Below, in pieces: positions 24,082 through 32,247 of a stretch of DNA of 35,183 nt. The notes beneath the pieces are model-generated. The model was not told where the DNA came from, did not search any database, and worked only from the letters and a program-made list of their open reading frames with translations. Position 1 is the stretch's first letter, and each line of letters opens with the position of its first letter. The position numbers and the translations under genes were made by a program. Source of the stretch: JAKJGA01 sp029554345 (lineage in GTDB: Bacteria > Spirochaetota > UBA4802 > JAFGJZ01); the NCBI GenBank assembly GCA_035395685.1, contig DAOPBR010000031.1, positions 1 to 35,183 of the forward strand, written 5' to 3'.

Positions 24082-25317
24082 TCAAAGTATATCTGCCCCC
24101 TTTCTTAAAGCATCAAGAACAAACATAGCTGAACGGATTCTTACAATCTCTCTGTCGCCTCCGAAATGCATTTTAACGGTTTTAATATCACCTTTATAAT
24201 AAAAACCGAAACAAACAGTTCCAACAGGTTTTTCTACGCTTCCTCCTCCGGGTCCCGCAATTCCGGTTACTGCAAAAGATGCATCAACAGAAAATAACTG
24301 CGCGCATCCGGCACACATTTCAGCAGCACACTCTTCACTGACTGCTCCGTATTTTTCAATAGTTACTGGATTAACCCTAAGAATTCCGATTTTTACATCA
24401 TTGGAATAAGCTATTATTCCGCCGGCGAAAACATCAGAAGAACCCGCTACAGATGTTATCATTGATGAAATCATTCCGCCTGTGCAGGATTCAGCAGATG
24501 CAAAAGTTATTTTTTTTTCATTTAGTTTGTCAATAAGTACACTTGCAAGAGAATCGGAATCTTTTCCGTAAATATATTCACCAAGACGATGACGAATTTC
24601 AGACTCGACCGGTTTAATTAGAGCTAAAGCCTCTTCCTCAGAGGCAGCTTTAGCGCTGATTCTGAGTTCGCACTCACCTGTCTTTGCATACGGCGCAATA
24701 GTCGGATTAGAATAACCGGAAATAAGATCCTTTACAGAATCTTCCATTTTACTTTCACCTATTCCGAACATTTTAAGTGTCAGGGATTTTATTACTGAAT
24801 CTGTATATCTTGACAGATATGGTTCAATCTCATTTTCAAACACATAACTCATCTCCCTCGGAGGCCCGGGAAGAACAATTATCACCTTTCCGTCTTTTTC
24901 AACGATACAAGCGGGGGCGGTACCCCGGCCGTTTTTTACAATGACAGATCCTTCGGGGAAATATGCCTGACGCATATTGTTTTCAGTCATTGGTCTGCCG
25001 AGTTTCTCAAAAAACATTCTGAGTGCTTCAGCTGACTTCTCATCCAGAATCATTTTTAGGCCAAAATACTTAGCTACTGCTTCTTTAGTGAGATCATCTT
25101 CAGTCGGGCCTAGACCTCCGGTTGTGATAATCATATCGGCACGTGAAAAAGATTCAGAAATTGCCTCTACTACTCTTCCCAGATTATCTCCTACAACTGA
25201 CTGACGATATAGATTCATTCCCATTGCGGCAAGACGGCGTGAAAGAAATGCTGCATTTGTATTAACAATATCACCGAGTAGAATCTCGGTTCCGATGGAA
25301 AGTATTTCAACGTTCAT
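24082..25317 (-). CDS. cinA: CinA: MoCF domain plus NMN amidase (PncC)
   Basis: A 411-residue cytosolic protein of the CinA family. The N-terminal half is a COG1058/MoCF-like nucleotide-recycling domain: EILSIGTEILLGDIVNTNAA at the start, ADMIITTGGLGPTEDDLTKE in the substrate loop, and VIIVLPGPPREM near the centre. The C-terminal 160 residues are the nicotinamide-mononucleotide amidase domain, with SAESCTGGMISSMITSVAGS, FAGGIIAYSNDVK and VTGIAGPGGG. Together they recycle pyridine nucleotide by-products (ADP-ribose hydrolysis and NMN deamidation). In other bacteria cinA is competence-linked with recA; neither competence genes nor recA are beside it here. GAGG precedes the ATG. The fliK gene starts divergently about 100 bases away. 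Confidence 0.95.
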   Translation of the reverse strand: MNVEILSIGTEILLGDIVNTNAAFLSRRLAAMGMNLYRQSVVGDNLGRVVEAISESFSRADMIITTGGLGPTEDDLTKEAVAKYFGLKMILDEKSAEALRMFFEKLGRPMTENNMRQAYFPEGSVIVKNGRGTAPACIVEKDGKVIIVLPGPPREMSYVFENEIEPYLSRYTDSVIKSLTLKMFGIGESKMEDSVKDLISGYSNPTIAPYAKTGECELRISAKAASEEEALALIKPVESEIRHRLGEYIYGKDSDSLASVLIDKLNEKKITFASAESCTGGMISSMITSVAGSSDVFAGGIIAYSNDVKIGILRVNPVTIEKYGAVSEECAAEMCAGCAQLFSVDASFAVTGIAGPGGGSVEKPVGTVCFGFYYKGDIKTVKMHFGGDREIVRIRSAMFVLDALRKGADIL

Positions 25318-25417
25318 ATATACCTCGAGCCAAATGAATGAAAAATGAATGATTTTTCAAACATTTTTTGCTTCAGCATTTTAACAAATGATTCGATTAT
25401 CTTTTAGGGAGACTATG

Positions 25418-26815
25418 ATGATAAATTTCAGCGAGATTTTAAAGAGCAGACGCTCAGAAGAGCTTCCAGAACCTAAAAATACCGAAAAAGGAAATGATGC
25501 ATTCGCATCACTTTTCGCCGAATCAGTAAAAAACGCATCCGACAATCTTAAAAACATTGCTGAAAAAGATCCCAAAGACACTTCAGGCGAAAATAATTTA
25601 ATTGAAGCGAAAAATGATAAACTTGAGATAAATGAAACTGACAAATACGATACATTAACAGAAGATAAGGTAATAAAGAATAAACACGATGAAATAGAAG
25701 CCTTGCCTGTTCAAAAAGAAGATAACGTTCTTTCATCGGATAATGCTGATCTGAAAAAAATAAAAATCATAAACAAAAAAGAAAATAAAACCGCTTCCAA
25801 AACGGAAAAAGAAAATGGACCAGCTGATCCAATAGCTGAAACACTAAAAACGGCTAATAATGCTATTCTTTCAATATTAAACAAAAGCCAACTGCAAAAA
25901 TCGCCGGACAGCAATATATCTCACTCCGAAAACATAAAAAGCGGAGCAAGAGCTTCAAACACACTTAGCAAGAATATTTTCAATAATCAAAACGGAATAA
26001 TTTCAGGATTGCCGGACAAGAAAGCTAGTGACAAAAATGGAAATATCATATCAGATTTTTTAAAAGATAAAAAATTCATATCAAAAGAAAAAGTCAAGGA
26101 TACTGAAATAAAATCTTATCAAGCAAAAGATTTTACTTTAAATGAACTAGAATCAAAACATAAAAGCAGAATTAACAATAAGTCCGACCATGTAAAAACG
26201 GCAAAAGCTGCAGAAAATTCAGCTGCAGTTGAAGTGTCAAAAAAGAATGACATCAATCTTAATGTAAAGATCACCGAGGAATTAAATACCGTTACAAGTC
26301 TTTCTTCTTCAAATAAAAAAGAAACAAGCGACGGAAACTTTTTTTCATTCGATAAGAACAGTTCTAATATCAGAAACGACCGTGAATTTAAGGCTGAAAT
26401 CAATACTGCTTCAAAAACTCCGTTTTCTGATCAGTTAAAAGAAATACTTAATAATTCCCGCATAAATGTCCGTAATGATAAAAACGCAGATATAACTATT
26501 AAGATGAATCCGGAAAATCTTGGAGATATGCGTGTAAAAATGGAAATGGAAAACGGAATTATTAAAGCCAATTTCACTGTTGCCACAGAAGAGGCAAAAG
26601 AACTTCTGCTATTGAATATTGAAGAATTAAAAAATTCATTATCATCCGGCGGAATTTCAATCGGCGAAATGAAAGTCAGCGTAAAAAATGAAAACAACGG
26701 TGAAAACAGACACTTTGTCCCTGAAAAAAACATCATGCCCGATATAAAAGAAACAACAGCAGTCTACTCTGCTGATTCTTTATATTATGACGGACATCTC
26801 AATCTGGTAGTGTGA
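25418..26815 (+). CDS. fliK: Flagellar hook-length control protein
   Basis: The 465-residue product is exported with the hook and measures its length, then triggers substrate switching. The N-terminal and central two-thirds are low-complexity and very rich in Lys, Asn, Ser, Glu and Asp (for example KNIAEKDPKDTSGENNLIEA), fitting the flexible ruler. The C-terminal Flg_hook domain is near residues 350-445: ADITIKMNPENLGDMRVKME followed by KANFTVATEEAKELLLLNIE and LKNSLSSGGISIGEMKVSV. Weak general conservation is normal for FliK. AGGGAG six bases before ATG 25418 favours this start over ATG 25415 and 25388. flgD starts six bases after it. Confidence 0.85.
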   Translation: MINFSEILKSRRSEELPEPKNTEKGNDAFASLFAESVKNASDNLKNIAEKDPKDTSGENNLIEAKNDKLEINETDKYDTLTEDKVIKNKHDEIEALPVQKEDNVLSSDNADLKKIKIINKKENKTASKTEKENGPADPIAETLKTANNAILSILNKSQLQKSPDSNISHSENIKSGARASNTLSKNIFNNQNGIISGLPDKKASDKNGNIISDFLKDKKFISKEKVKDTEIKSYQAKDFTLNELESKHKSRINNKSDHVKTAKAAENSAAVEVSKKNDINLNVKITEELNTVTSLSSSNKKETSDGNFFSFDKNSSNIRNDREFKAEINTASKTPFSDQLKEILNNSRINVRNDKNADITIKMNPENLGDMRVKMEMENGIIKANFTVATEEAKELLLLNIEELKNSLSSGGISIGEMKVSVKNENNGENRHFVPEKNIMPDIKETTAVYSADSLYYDGHLNLVV

Positions 26816-26821
26816 GGGAAT

Positions 26822-27487
26822 ATGCCTAATCCAGTTACAAACGCGCCTAAAATAAGTACAAAACTTACGCCTGAACAGATGGCTGAAACGAACCGTGCAG
26901 CTAATGAAGTAAATCAGAAACATAAAAGTGAAGGAAAACATTACGGTGAAACTCTAGGCAAGGATTCCTTCCTGAAACTTCTCATTACCGAACTAAGTCA
27001 TCAGGATCCGACTCAACCTATGGAAGATAAACAGTTTATAGCCCAGATGGCGCAGTTTTCTTCTCTTGAGCAGATGAACAATATAAATGTCGAGATGAAA
27101 AAGATGAATACAAAAGCAGGAATGAATGAAGCCTATTCCATGCTCGGCAAAAAAATTCAGGCATTTGACCAAGAAACGGGAAGAGTTACAGAAGGTGTTG
27201 TAACACATATCAGACGCGATCAGGACAAGGTCTACCTGATGGTAGGAAATACTCCGGTATCACCGGATACCGTCAGTGCGGTGTTTCCAGCAGAAGAAAC
27301 AAGGTCTTATCAGGCGGAAACACCTCAAAGAGTAATAAACCGTGATGATTATTCCAAAGCAGCAAATGCCTACGAAAACAGCAAAAAGGAATACGAATCC
27401 ACAAAAAGCGGAGAAAATAATCTCATTCAATTGAAGGATTATTACGATAATAAAACACGGACTGGTTCCGAAAGCATAACAAAATAA
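26822..27487 (+). CDS. flgD: Flagellar hook cap/scaffold protein
   Basis: FlgD caps the growing hook and is needed for polymerisation of FlgE. The 221-residue protein carries the classical N-terminal motif DSFLKLLITELSHQDPTQPM followed by QFIAQMAQFSSLEQM, then a tudor-like core (YSMLGKKIQAFDQETGRVTE, VYLMVGNTPVSPDTV). The C-terminal 45 residues are charged and look disordered. A GAGGG site precedes the ATG. It lies between fliK and flgE, the usual spirochaetal order for these three. Confidence 0.95.
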   Translation: MPNPVTNAPKISTKLTPEQMAETNRAANEVNQKHKSEGKHYGETLGKDSFLKLLITELSHQDPTQPMEDKQFIAQMAQFSSLEQMNNINVEMKKMNTKAGMNEAYSMLGKKIQAFDQETGRVTEGVVTHIRRDQDKVYLMVGNTPVSPDTVSAVFPAEETRSYQAETPQRVINRDDYSKAANAYENSKKEYESTKSGENNLIQLKDYYDNKTRTGSESITK

Positions 27488-27509
27488 TTTCTAGCGGAGA
27501 GTACCAACT

Positions 27510-28880
27510 ATGATGCGTTCCCTTTTTTCCGGCGTTTCCGGTCTAAAAAATCATCAGACCAGAATGGACGTTATTGGAAATAACATTTCCAACGTCAATA
27601 CGTACGGATTCAAAACGAGCAGAGTGACATTTCAGGACATGCTCTCCCAAACACTTTCAGGAGCCGCAAAACCCGAAGAAAATGTCGGAGGAGTAAACCC
27701 TAAACAGGTTGGACTCGGAATGACAATCGCTTCTATTGACAGAATTTTCACTCAAGGAAGCATTCAGACAACAGGAAATCAAACCGATCTTGCCATATCA
27801 GGTGACGGATTTTTTATGGTTTCTAACGGCGACAAGAATTTCTTCACGCGCGCCGGAACTTTTTCACTCGACAGAGACGGAAATCTTGTAAATCCTGCAA
27901 ACGGACTCAAGGTTCAGGGTTGGATGGCTGAACGTAATGAGGAAGGAGAAATGATCCTTAACTCAAAAGGCACTCCTCAGGATGTAGTTGTTCCCATATA
28001 CAGCAAGGTTGAAGCAAAAGAAACAACCGTAGTTAAGTATAAATGTAATCTTGATTCTAAGAAACCCGTTCTTCCTGAAAATGCAACTCCTAAAATGATA
28101 GCTTCTGCGGCAGTTACAACCAATATCGATGTTTATGATAACCTCGGAAATCCTCATAGAATGACATTAAACCTATGGCATACCGGAGTTAATGAATGGA
28201 CAGCTTCAGCATCAATGAGTGATGCAAACGGCCCTGTAACTCTTGACATTCCCGGAATGGAAGGAGCAAATCAGGAAAATTCATCAAGTAAAATGATTCT
28301 TCGATTTTCACCGGACGGCAGACTTATCGCAGCCAATGACGAAGGAACAGCTGACGGTATTAACCAGGGTAATATTTTCGCAAATCTCAATTACAGAATT
28401 GACGGAGATCCTAATGTTAGAAATATCCGTCTTGATCTCGGCAAATCAGGTCTAGTTGAAGGAATAACCCAGTTCTCATCACCTTCTACAACAAAGGCAG
28501 TAGAACAGGACGGTTATTCAATGGGTTACATGGAAGGATTTAACATAGATAATTCAGGTGTTATTACCGGAGTATATTCAAACGGTGTAAAACAGGCAAT
28601 TGGACAGGTTGCAATGGCTGTTTTCACTAATCCAGGCGGTTTGACTGCAGTTGGTGAAAATCTTTTTGAAGTATCCAATAACTCCGGACTTGCTAATATC
28701 GGAGAAGCTAATCAGGGCGGACGCGGAAAGATCGTTGCAGGTGCTCTTGAAATGAGTAATGTCGACCTATCAGATCAGTTCACAGACATGATCATCACTC
28801 AGAGAGGTTTTCAGGCCAATTCAAGAACGATTACAACTTCCGATCAGATGCTTCAGGAATTGATAAATCTAAAAAGATAA
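27510..28880 (+). CDS. flgE: Flagellar hook protein FlgE
   Basis: Structural subunit of the hook (universal joint), 456 residues. The N-terminal D0 helix motif LFSGVSGLKNHQTRMDVIGN with NNISNVNTYGFKTSR and the C-terminal D0 helix ALEMSNVDLSDQFTDMIITQ with RGFQANSRTITTSDQML are both intact. Lys166 and Cys179-Asn180 (165 and 178-179 if the second Met starts) have the same spacing and surroundings as the Lys165/Cys178/Asn179 set that forms the lysinoalanine cross-link in Treponema denticola. This implies a covalently cross-linked hook. GGAG ten bases upstream supports ATG 27510. A perfect-palindrome terminator ends the operon; motAB, fliL and others that usually follow in Treponema are absent here. 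Confidence 0.97.
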   Translation: MMRSLFSGVSGLKNHQTRMDVIGNNISNVNTYGFKTSRVTFQDMLSQTLSGAAKPEENVGGVNPKQVGLGMTIASIDRIFTQGSIQTTGNQTDLAISGDGFFMVSNGDKNFFTRAGTFSLDRDGNLVNPANGLKVQGWMAERNEEGEMILNSKGTPQDVVVPIYSKVEAKETTVVKYKCNLDSKKPVLPENATPKMIASAAVTTNIDVYDNLGNPHRMTLNLWHTGVNEWTASASMSDANGPVTLDIPGMEGANQENSSSKMILRFSPDGRLIAANDEGTADGINQGNIFANLNYRIDGDPNVRNIRLDLGKSGLVEGITQFSSPSTTKAVEQDGYSMGYMEGFNIDNSGVITGVYSNGVKQAIGQVAMAVFTNPGGLTAVGENLFEVSNNSGLANIGEANQGGRGKIVAGALEMSNVDLSDQFTDMIITQRGFQANSRTITTSDQMLQELINLKR

Positions 28881-28896
28881 ATTAAGATGACTCAAC

Positions 28897-28930
28897 AATA
28901 AAAAAGGACGCATATGCGTCCTTTTTTATT
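28897..28930. terminator. Bidirectional terminator between flgE and the chemoreceptor gene
   Basis: A perfect 34-base palindrome centred on CATATG: the arms are AATAAAAAAGGACG and its complement, giving T runs on both strands. It serves flgE on the plus strand and the chemoreceptor gene on the minus strand. Confidence 0.95.
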
Positions 28931-28945
28931 ATCTACAGTTAAATT

Positions 28946-30946
28946 CTATACTTTAAAGAATGATACATCGTTCTCAAGTTCTTCAGCCATTTTGGAAAGT
29001 CCTTCAACGTTCCCAGCCAAATCATGCGCACTTGTAGCATTAACCTGAGTATTGTCGTTAATAGAAGATATCGAGCGGACAATTTCACCAATTGCATTTT
29101 TCTGTTCTTCTGTAGCAGTTTTAATTTGCTCTGAACGTGTCCGCATACGAAGTGCTTCAGAATTTACAGTTTCATTTACTTGCAGCTGGCTCTGCATAAA
29201 TTTTCCAAGATCATTCATCATACCGCTTATTACACTTATATTTTCAATAACTTTCGAAATAGTCATATTAGCCGATTCGACACTTGACTGCCCTCTGCTG
29301 ATCTGTTCATTATTCTGCTGAATAAATCTGTCTATTTCTTTTATACTAGAAGCTGTCTGATCTGCAAGTTTTGAAATTTCATCAGCTACAACCGCAAATC
29401 CGCGTCCAGCCTCACCGGCTCTGGCCGCTTCAATAGCCGCATTTAGAGAAAGAAGATTAATCTGTTCTGAAATATTATTAATAATATCAACAATTCCGGT
29501 CATTTCCTTGGAGCTTTCAAGAATACTTGTCATACTATCAGTCATCGCATGAAGAGAACTTTCACTTGATTTTGCAGTATGCGCTATTTCATCTGATATT
29601 GAAAGCGTTTGCTCAAGATTTAAACCCATTTCCTTCATGTTTTGATAGAGTTTTGATATTTTTTCTATAAATCCCCCGAGATCTTTAAACTGATCTACTG
29701 ATTCGACATTGATATTTTCAATACCCGCAGAAATCTGCTCAATAGTAGCCGTTATTTCTTCTGCAGCTGAAGCCTGACTTTGAGCGTTTTCGGAAAACTG
29801 ATCGGCTGAAACAGACATCGCATCAGCTCGATCAGAAAGATCTGAAGCATTATTGGAAATATTCTTTATGATTGAATGAAGATTCTCGATAAAATTATTA
29901 AAATATCCCGCCATTCTTCCGATTTCATCACCGCTACGGGAAGTTATTCTGCATGTCAAATTTCCTTCTGAAAGATTTTTAATTACATCAACAGCATTCA
30001 GAACAGGAGCAGTTATGGAACGTGCAAGAAAAAAGGCAAAGATTGTACCGATAAAAATAAAAACAATGGTAGCAATAACAATTCCTTGCCTCATATTATC
30101 TATCGGTTTGAATACATTAATTTTGTCTGAACCGACAGCCACAGACCACCCTATTTTACCTATTGGAGAAAAACCGAAGAATCTCTCCTTCCCATCATAA
30201 ATAATTTCATCATAACCGTTTTCACCGGCAAGCATGCGTTTAAACATACTGGCGATATCAGCGTAATCAGGTTTAGTTTCAGCTTCCTTAATAAAATTAC
30301 GTTTATCAGTAACAAACGAACGATCTCTATGACCAATAAAAGTACCATGATTATCTATAAGGTAAGAATAGCCATTTGTGCCATACATCATATTATCTAT
30401 AAGTATTAAAAGCCATTGGGTATCTATTTGAGAAACAAGAACAGCTGAGGTTTTATTATCATCTCCCCTTACTGGTACAGCAATATACATAACAGTTTTT
30501 TGTTCAGGCATCAATATCTCAACAGTTGAAACAGCAGTAATGCCAGAAAAAGCAGTTTTGACAATTTCATTATCAGCTATACCATCAATTTCCGCGCCGT
30601 AAAAAATTGTTCTGCCTGATGGATATACGAAACCCATATTCATAAGCCGAAGACGAGCTGCTTCCTGTTTCAACACATCCTCTTGAAGCTTCCATTCCAT
30701 TGACCGGATCTCCGACCGCTTTGCGACACCTTCAAGAGCTGTTATATAAACATCGAGTTTGTTTGCAATTTGATTTGCTCCGAAACGGGCAACAATTGGA
30801 GCATTTTCAGCTAATTGTTTTCTTGCAGCACTATGAGCCTGATAATATGCAAAAAAACCTATTCCGGTGGACACTGGAATAATTAGAATTATTATTAAAA
30901 TTGTAAGTTTTCGCCGTATGGAAGCATTTCGAGATTTATTTTTCAT
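28946..30946 (-). CDS. Methyl-accepting chemotaxis protein (dCache type)
   Basis: A transmembrane chemoreceptor of about 666 residues. TM1 is near residues 15-37 (LTILIIILIIPVSTGIGFFA). A periplasmic double-Cache ligand domain spans about 40-288, with the typical GYSYLIDNHGTFIGHRD near residue 195-210. TM2 (GIVIATIVFIFIGTIFAFFL) and HAMP (RSITAPVLNAVDVIKNLSEG) follow. The signalling domain contains the hairpin tip SLNAAIEAARAGEAGRGFAV with VADEISKLADQTASSIKEID, which contacts CheA and CheW. No CheR-binding pentapeptide ends the protein. Cache ligands are often amino or organic acids or sugars, but the ligand here is not decided. An upstream GTATG start is possible; AGGT places the ATG at 30946. 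The gene follows the sugar ABC operon, separated from it by a strong terminator. Confidence 0.95.
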   Translation of the reverse strand: MKNKSRNASIRRKLTILIIILIIPVSTGIGFFAYYQAHSAARKQLAENAPIVARFGANQIANKLDVYITALEGVAKRSEIRSMEWKLQEDVLKQEAARLRLMNMGFVYPSGRTIFYGAEIDGIADNEIVKTAFSGITAVSTVEILMPEQKTVMYIAVPVRGDDNKTSAVLVSQIDTQWLLILIDNMMYGTNGYSYLIDNHGTFIGHRDRSFVTDKRNFIKEAETKPDYADIASMFKRMLAGENGYDEIIYDGKERFFGFSPIGKIGWSVAVGSDKINVFKPIDNMRQGIVIATIVFIFIGTIFAFFLARSITAPVLNAVDVIKNLSEGNLTCRITSRSGDEIGRMAGYFNNFIENLHSIIKNISNNASDLSDRADAMSVSADQFSENAQSQASAAEEITATIEQISAGIENINVESVDQFKDLGGFIEKISKLYQNMKEMGLNLEQTLSISDEIAHTAKSSESSLHAMTDSMTSILESSKEMTGIVDIINNISEQINLLSLNAAIEAARAGEAGRGFAVVADEISKLADQTASSIKEIDRFIQQNNEQISRGQSSVESANMTISKVIENISVISGMMNDLGKFMQSQLQVNETVNSEALRMRTRSEQIKTATEEQKNAIGEIVRSISSINDNTQVNATSAHDLAGNVEGLSKMAEELENDVSFFKV

Positions 30947-30993
30947 AACCATACCTAAACATCGCGGGTAAATTAAATAAGCAATTAAACAAA

Positions 30994-31035
30994 AAACCTT
31001 CCCTGAAAAAATAGTTATTTTTTCAGGGAAGGTTT
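30994..31035 (-). terminator. Terminator of the sugar ABC operon
   Basis: A perfect 19-bp stem (30994-31012 with 31017-31035) around an AGTT loop, followed on the minus strand by a T run. It starts four bases after the permease stop codon and isolates the chemoreceptor gene. Confidence 0.95.
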
Positions 31036-31038
31036 ATT

Positions 31039-32241
31039 TTACTTTGACTTAGTATTTCTTTTTGAAAGTACATCAAAAACAACAGCAGCCAAAACAACAA
31101 GACCTTTTACAGTCTTCTGCAAGTTTGCATCAAGTCCAAGATATGACATACCATTATTCAAAACACCCATAAACATTGCACCGACAACTGAACCGCCTAC
31201 TGTACCAGTTCCTCCGTATGCAGAAGCACCGCCGATAAAACAAGCACCAATTGCATCCAACTCATAAAGTGTTCCTGCAGCAGGATTTGCTGAATTAAAA
31301 CGGCCTGCAACAACGAGTCCTGCAACAGCAGCAAGAAATCCCATGTTTGTATAGGCAAAGAACATAATCTTCTTGGTATCAATACCCGACATTCTAGTTG
31401 CCTTGGCATTTCCGCCTAAGGCATAAAAATGTCTGCCTGGTACCATCTTATTCGTAAAATAACTGTATCCGAGAACAATCACACCCAAAATAACTAAAAC
31501 AATAGGAATACCCTTATGATTAGCAAGCAGCCATATTACATACATTACTCCGCCAGAAATCAGCATAAAACGTGAAATAGTAACTACCATTGAGTCTGTT
31601 TCATAACCTTTCTTTGTTTTAGTAATTCGGTCTTTAATCAAATAAGCTAAAAACAAAAGACAGATGATAGCTCCTATTGTAATGGTAACAGTTTTAATAA
31701 ACACGGCTTCTTCCGGCGTAATCAAGACATCTTTTGAGGCCGGAATAAAACTTGTAAACAAGTTAAGATAATTACTTGGAAAAGGTGAAATTGTTAATCC
31801 GTCCAATATCAAGAGTGCTACGCCTCTCCAATATAGGAATCCCGCCAATGTAACTATAAACGGAGGAATACCGACATATGCAATCCAAAATCCCTGCCAT
31901 GCACCTATAGCTATACCAAGGAACAGACAAAGAGCAATACTTACATAAATATTAACTCCCATATTTACAATCAGTGTTCCGGCAACTGCACCGATAACAC
32001 AAACAACGGCACCGACTGAAAGGTCGATATTACCGCCGGTTAATATACACAAAAGCATACCTGTAGCTAGAATAACTACATAAGAGTTCTGAACAATAAT
32101 ATTAGAAATGTTCGCAGGTGTCAGCAAAACTCCTTTGCCTGTAGCAATCAGCAATACCTGAAAAAGAATAACAACGCCGATAAGAGCCATCAGCATACCA
32201 TTTTTTTTCATCGCATCAATGATAGTTTGATAAAATTTCAT
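31039..32241 (-). CDS. gguB: Sugar ABC transporter permease (GguB/XylH-like)
   Basis: The 400-residue inner-membrane permease belongs to the ribose/xylose (BPD_transp_2) class. It has about ten hydrophobic segments, beginning GMLMALIGVVILFQVLLIAT. The family motifs are present: TGGNIDLSVGAVVCVIGAVA near residue 68-87, ALGGNAKATRMSGIDTKKI, and the 'GGTGTVGGSVVGAM' stretch near the C-terminus. It forms the channel for sugar delivered by the ChvE-like binding protein. An AAAAGGAG site lies in the end of the ATPase gene, 11 bases before ATG. It is the last gene of the operon, followed by a strong terminator. The XylH name would be equally defensible. Confidence 0.9.
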   Translation of the reverse strand: MKFYQTIIDAMKKNGMLMALIGVVILFQVLLIATGKGVLLTPANISNIIVQNSYVVILATGMLLCILTGGNIDLSVGAVVCVIGAVAGTLIVNMGVNIYVSIALCLFLGIAIGAWQGFWIAYVGIPPFIVTLAGFLYWRGVALLILDGLTISPFPSNYLNLFTSFIPASKDVLITPEEAVFIKTVTITIGAIICLLFLAYLIKDRITKTKKGYETDSMVVTISRFMLISGGVMYVIWLLANHKGIPIVLVILGVIVLGYSYFTNKMVPGRHFYALGGNAKATRMSGIDTKKIMFFAYTNMGFLAAVAGLVVAGRFNSANPAAGTLYELDAIGACFIGGASAYGGTGTVGGSVVGAMFMGVLNNGMSYLGLDANLQKTVKGLVVLAAVVFDVLSKRNTKSK

Positions 32242-32247
32242 AACAGA

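Noticed and set aside
25548..26736. Minus-strand open frames opposite fliK
   Set aside because: Long antisense frames opposite Lys/Asn-rich coding sequence are expected, and none has a start signal.
30947..30990. Sigma-28 flagellar promoter before the chemoreceptor gene
   Set aside because: TTAA and CCCGCGAT are present, but neither the -10 sequence nor the spacing fits the TAAA-N15-GCCGATAA consensus.
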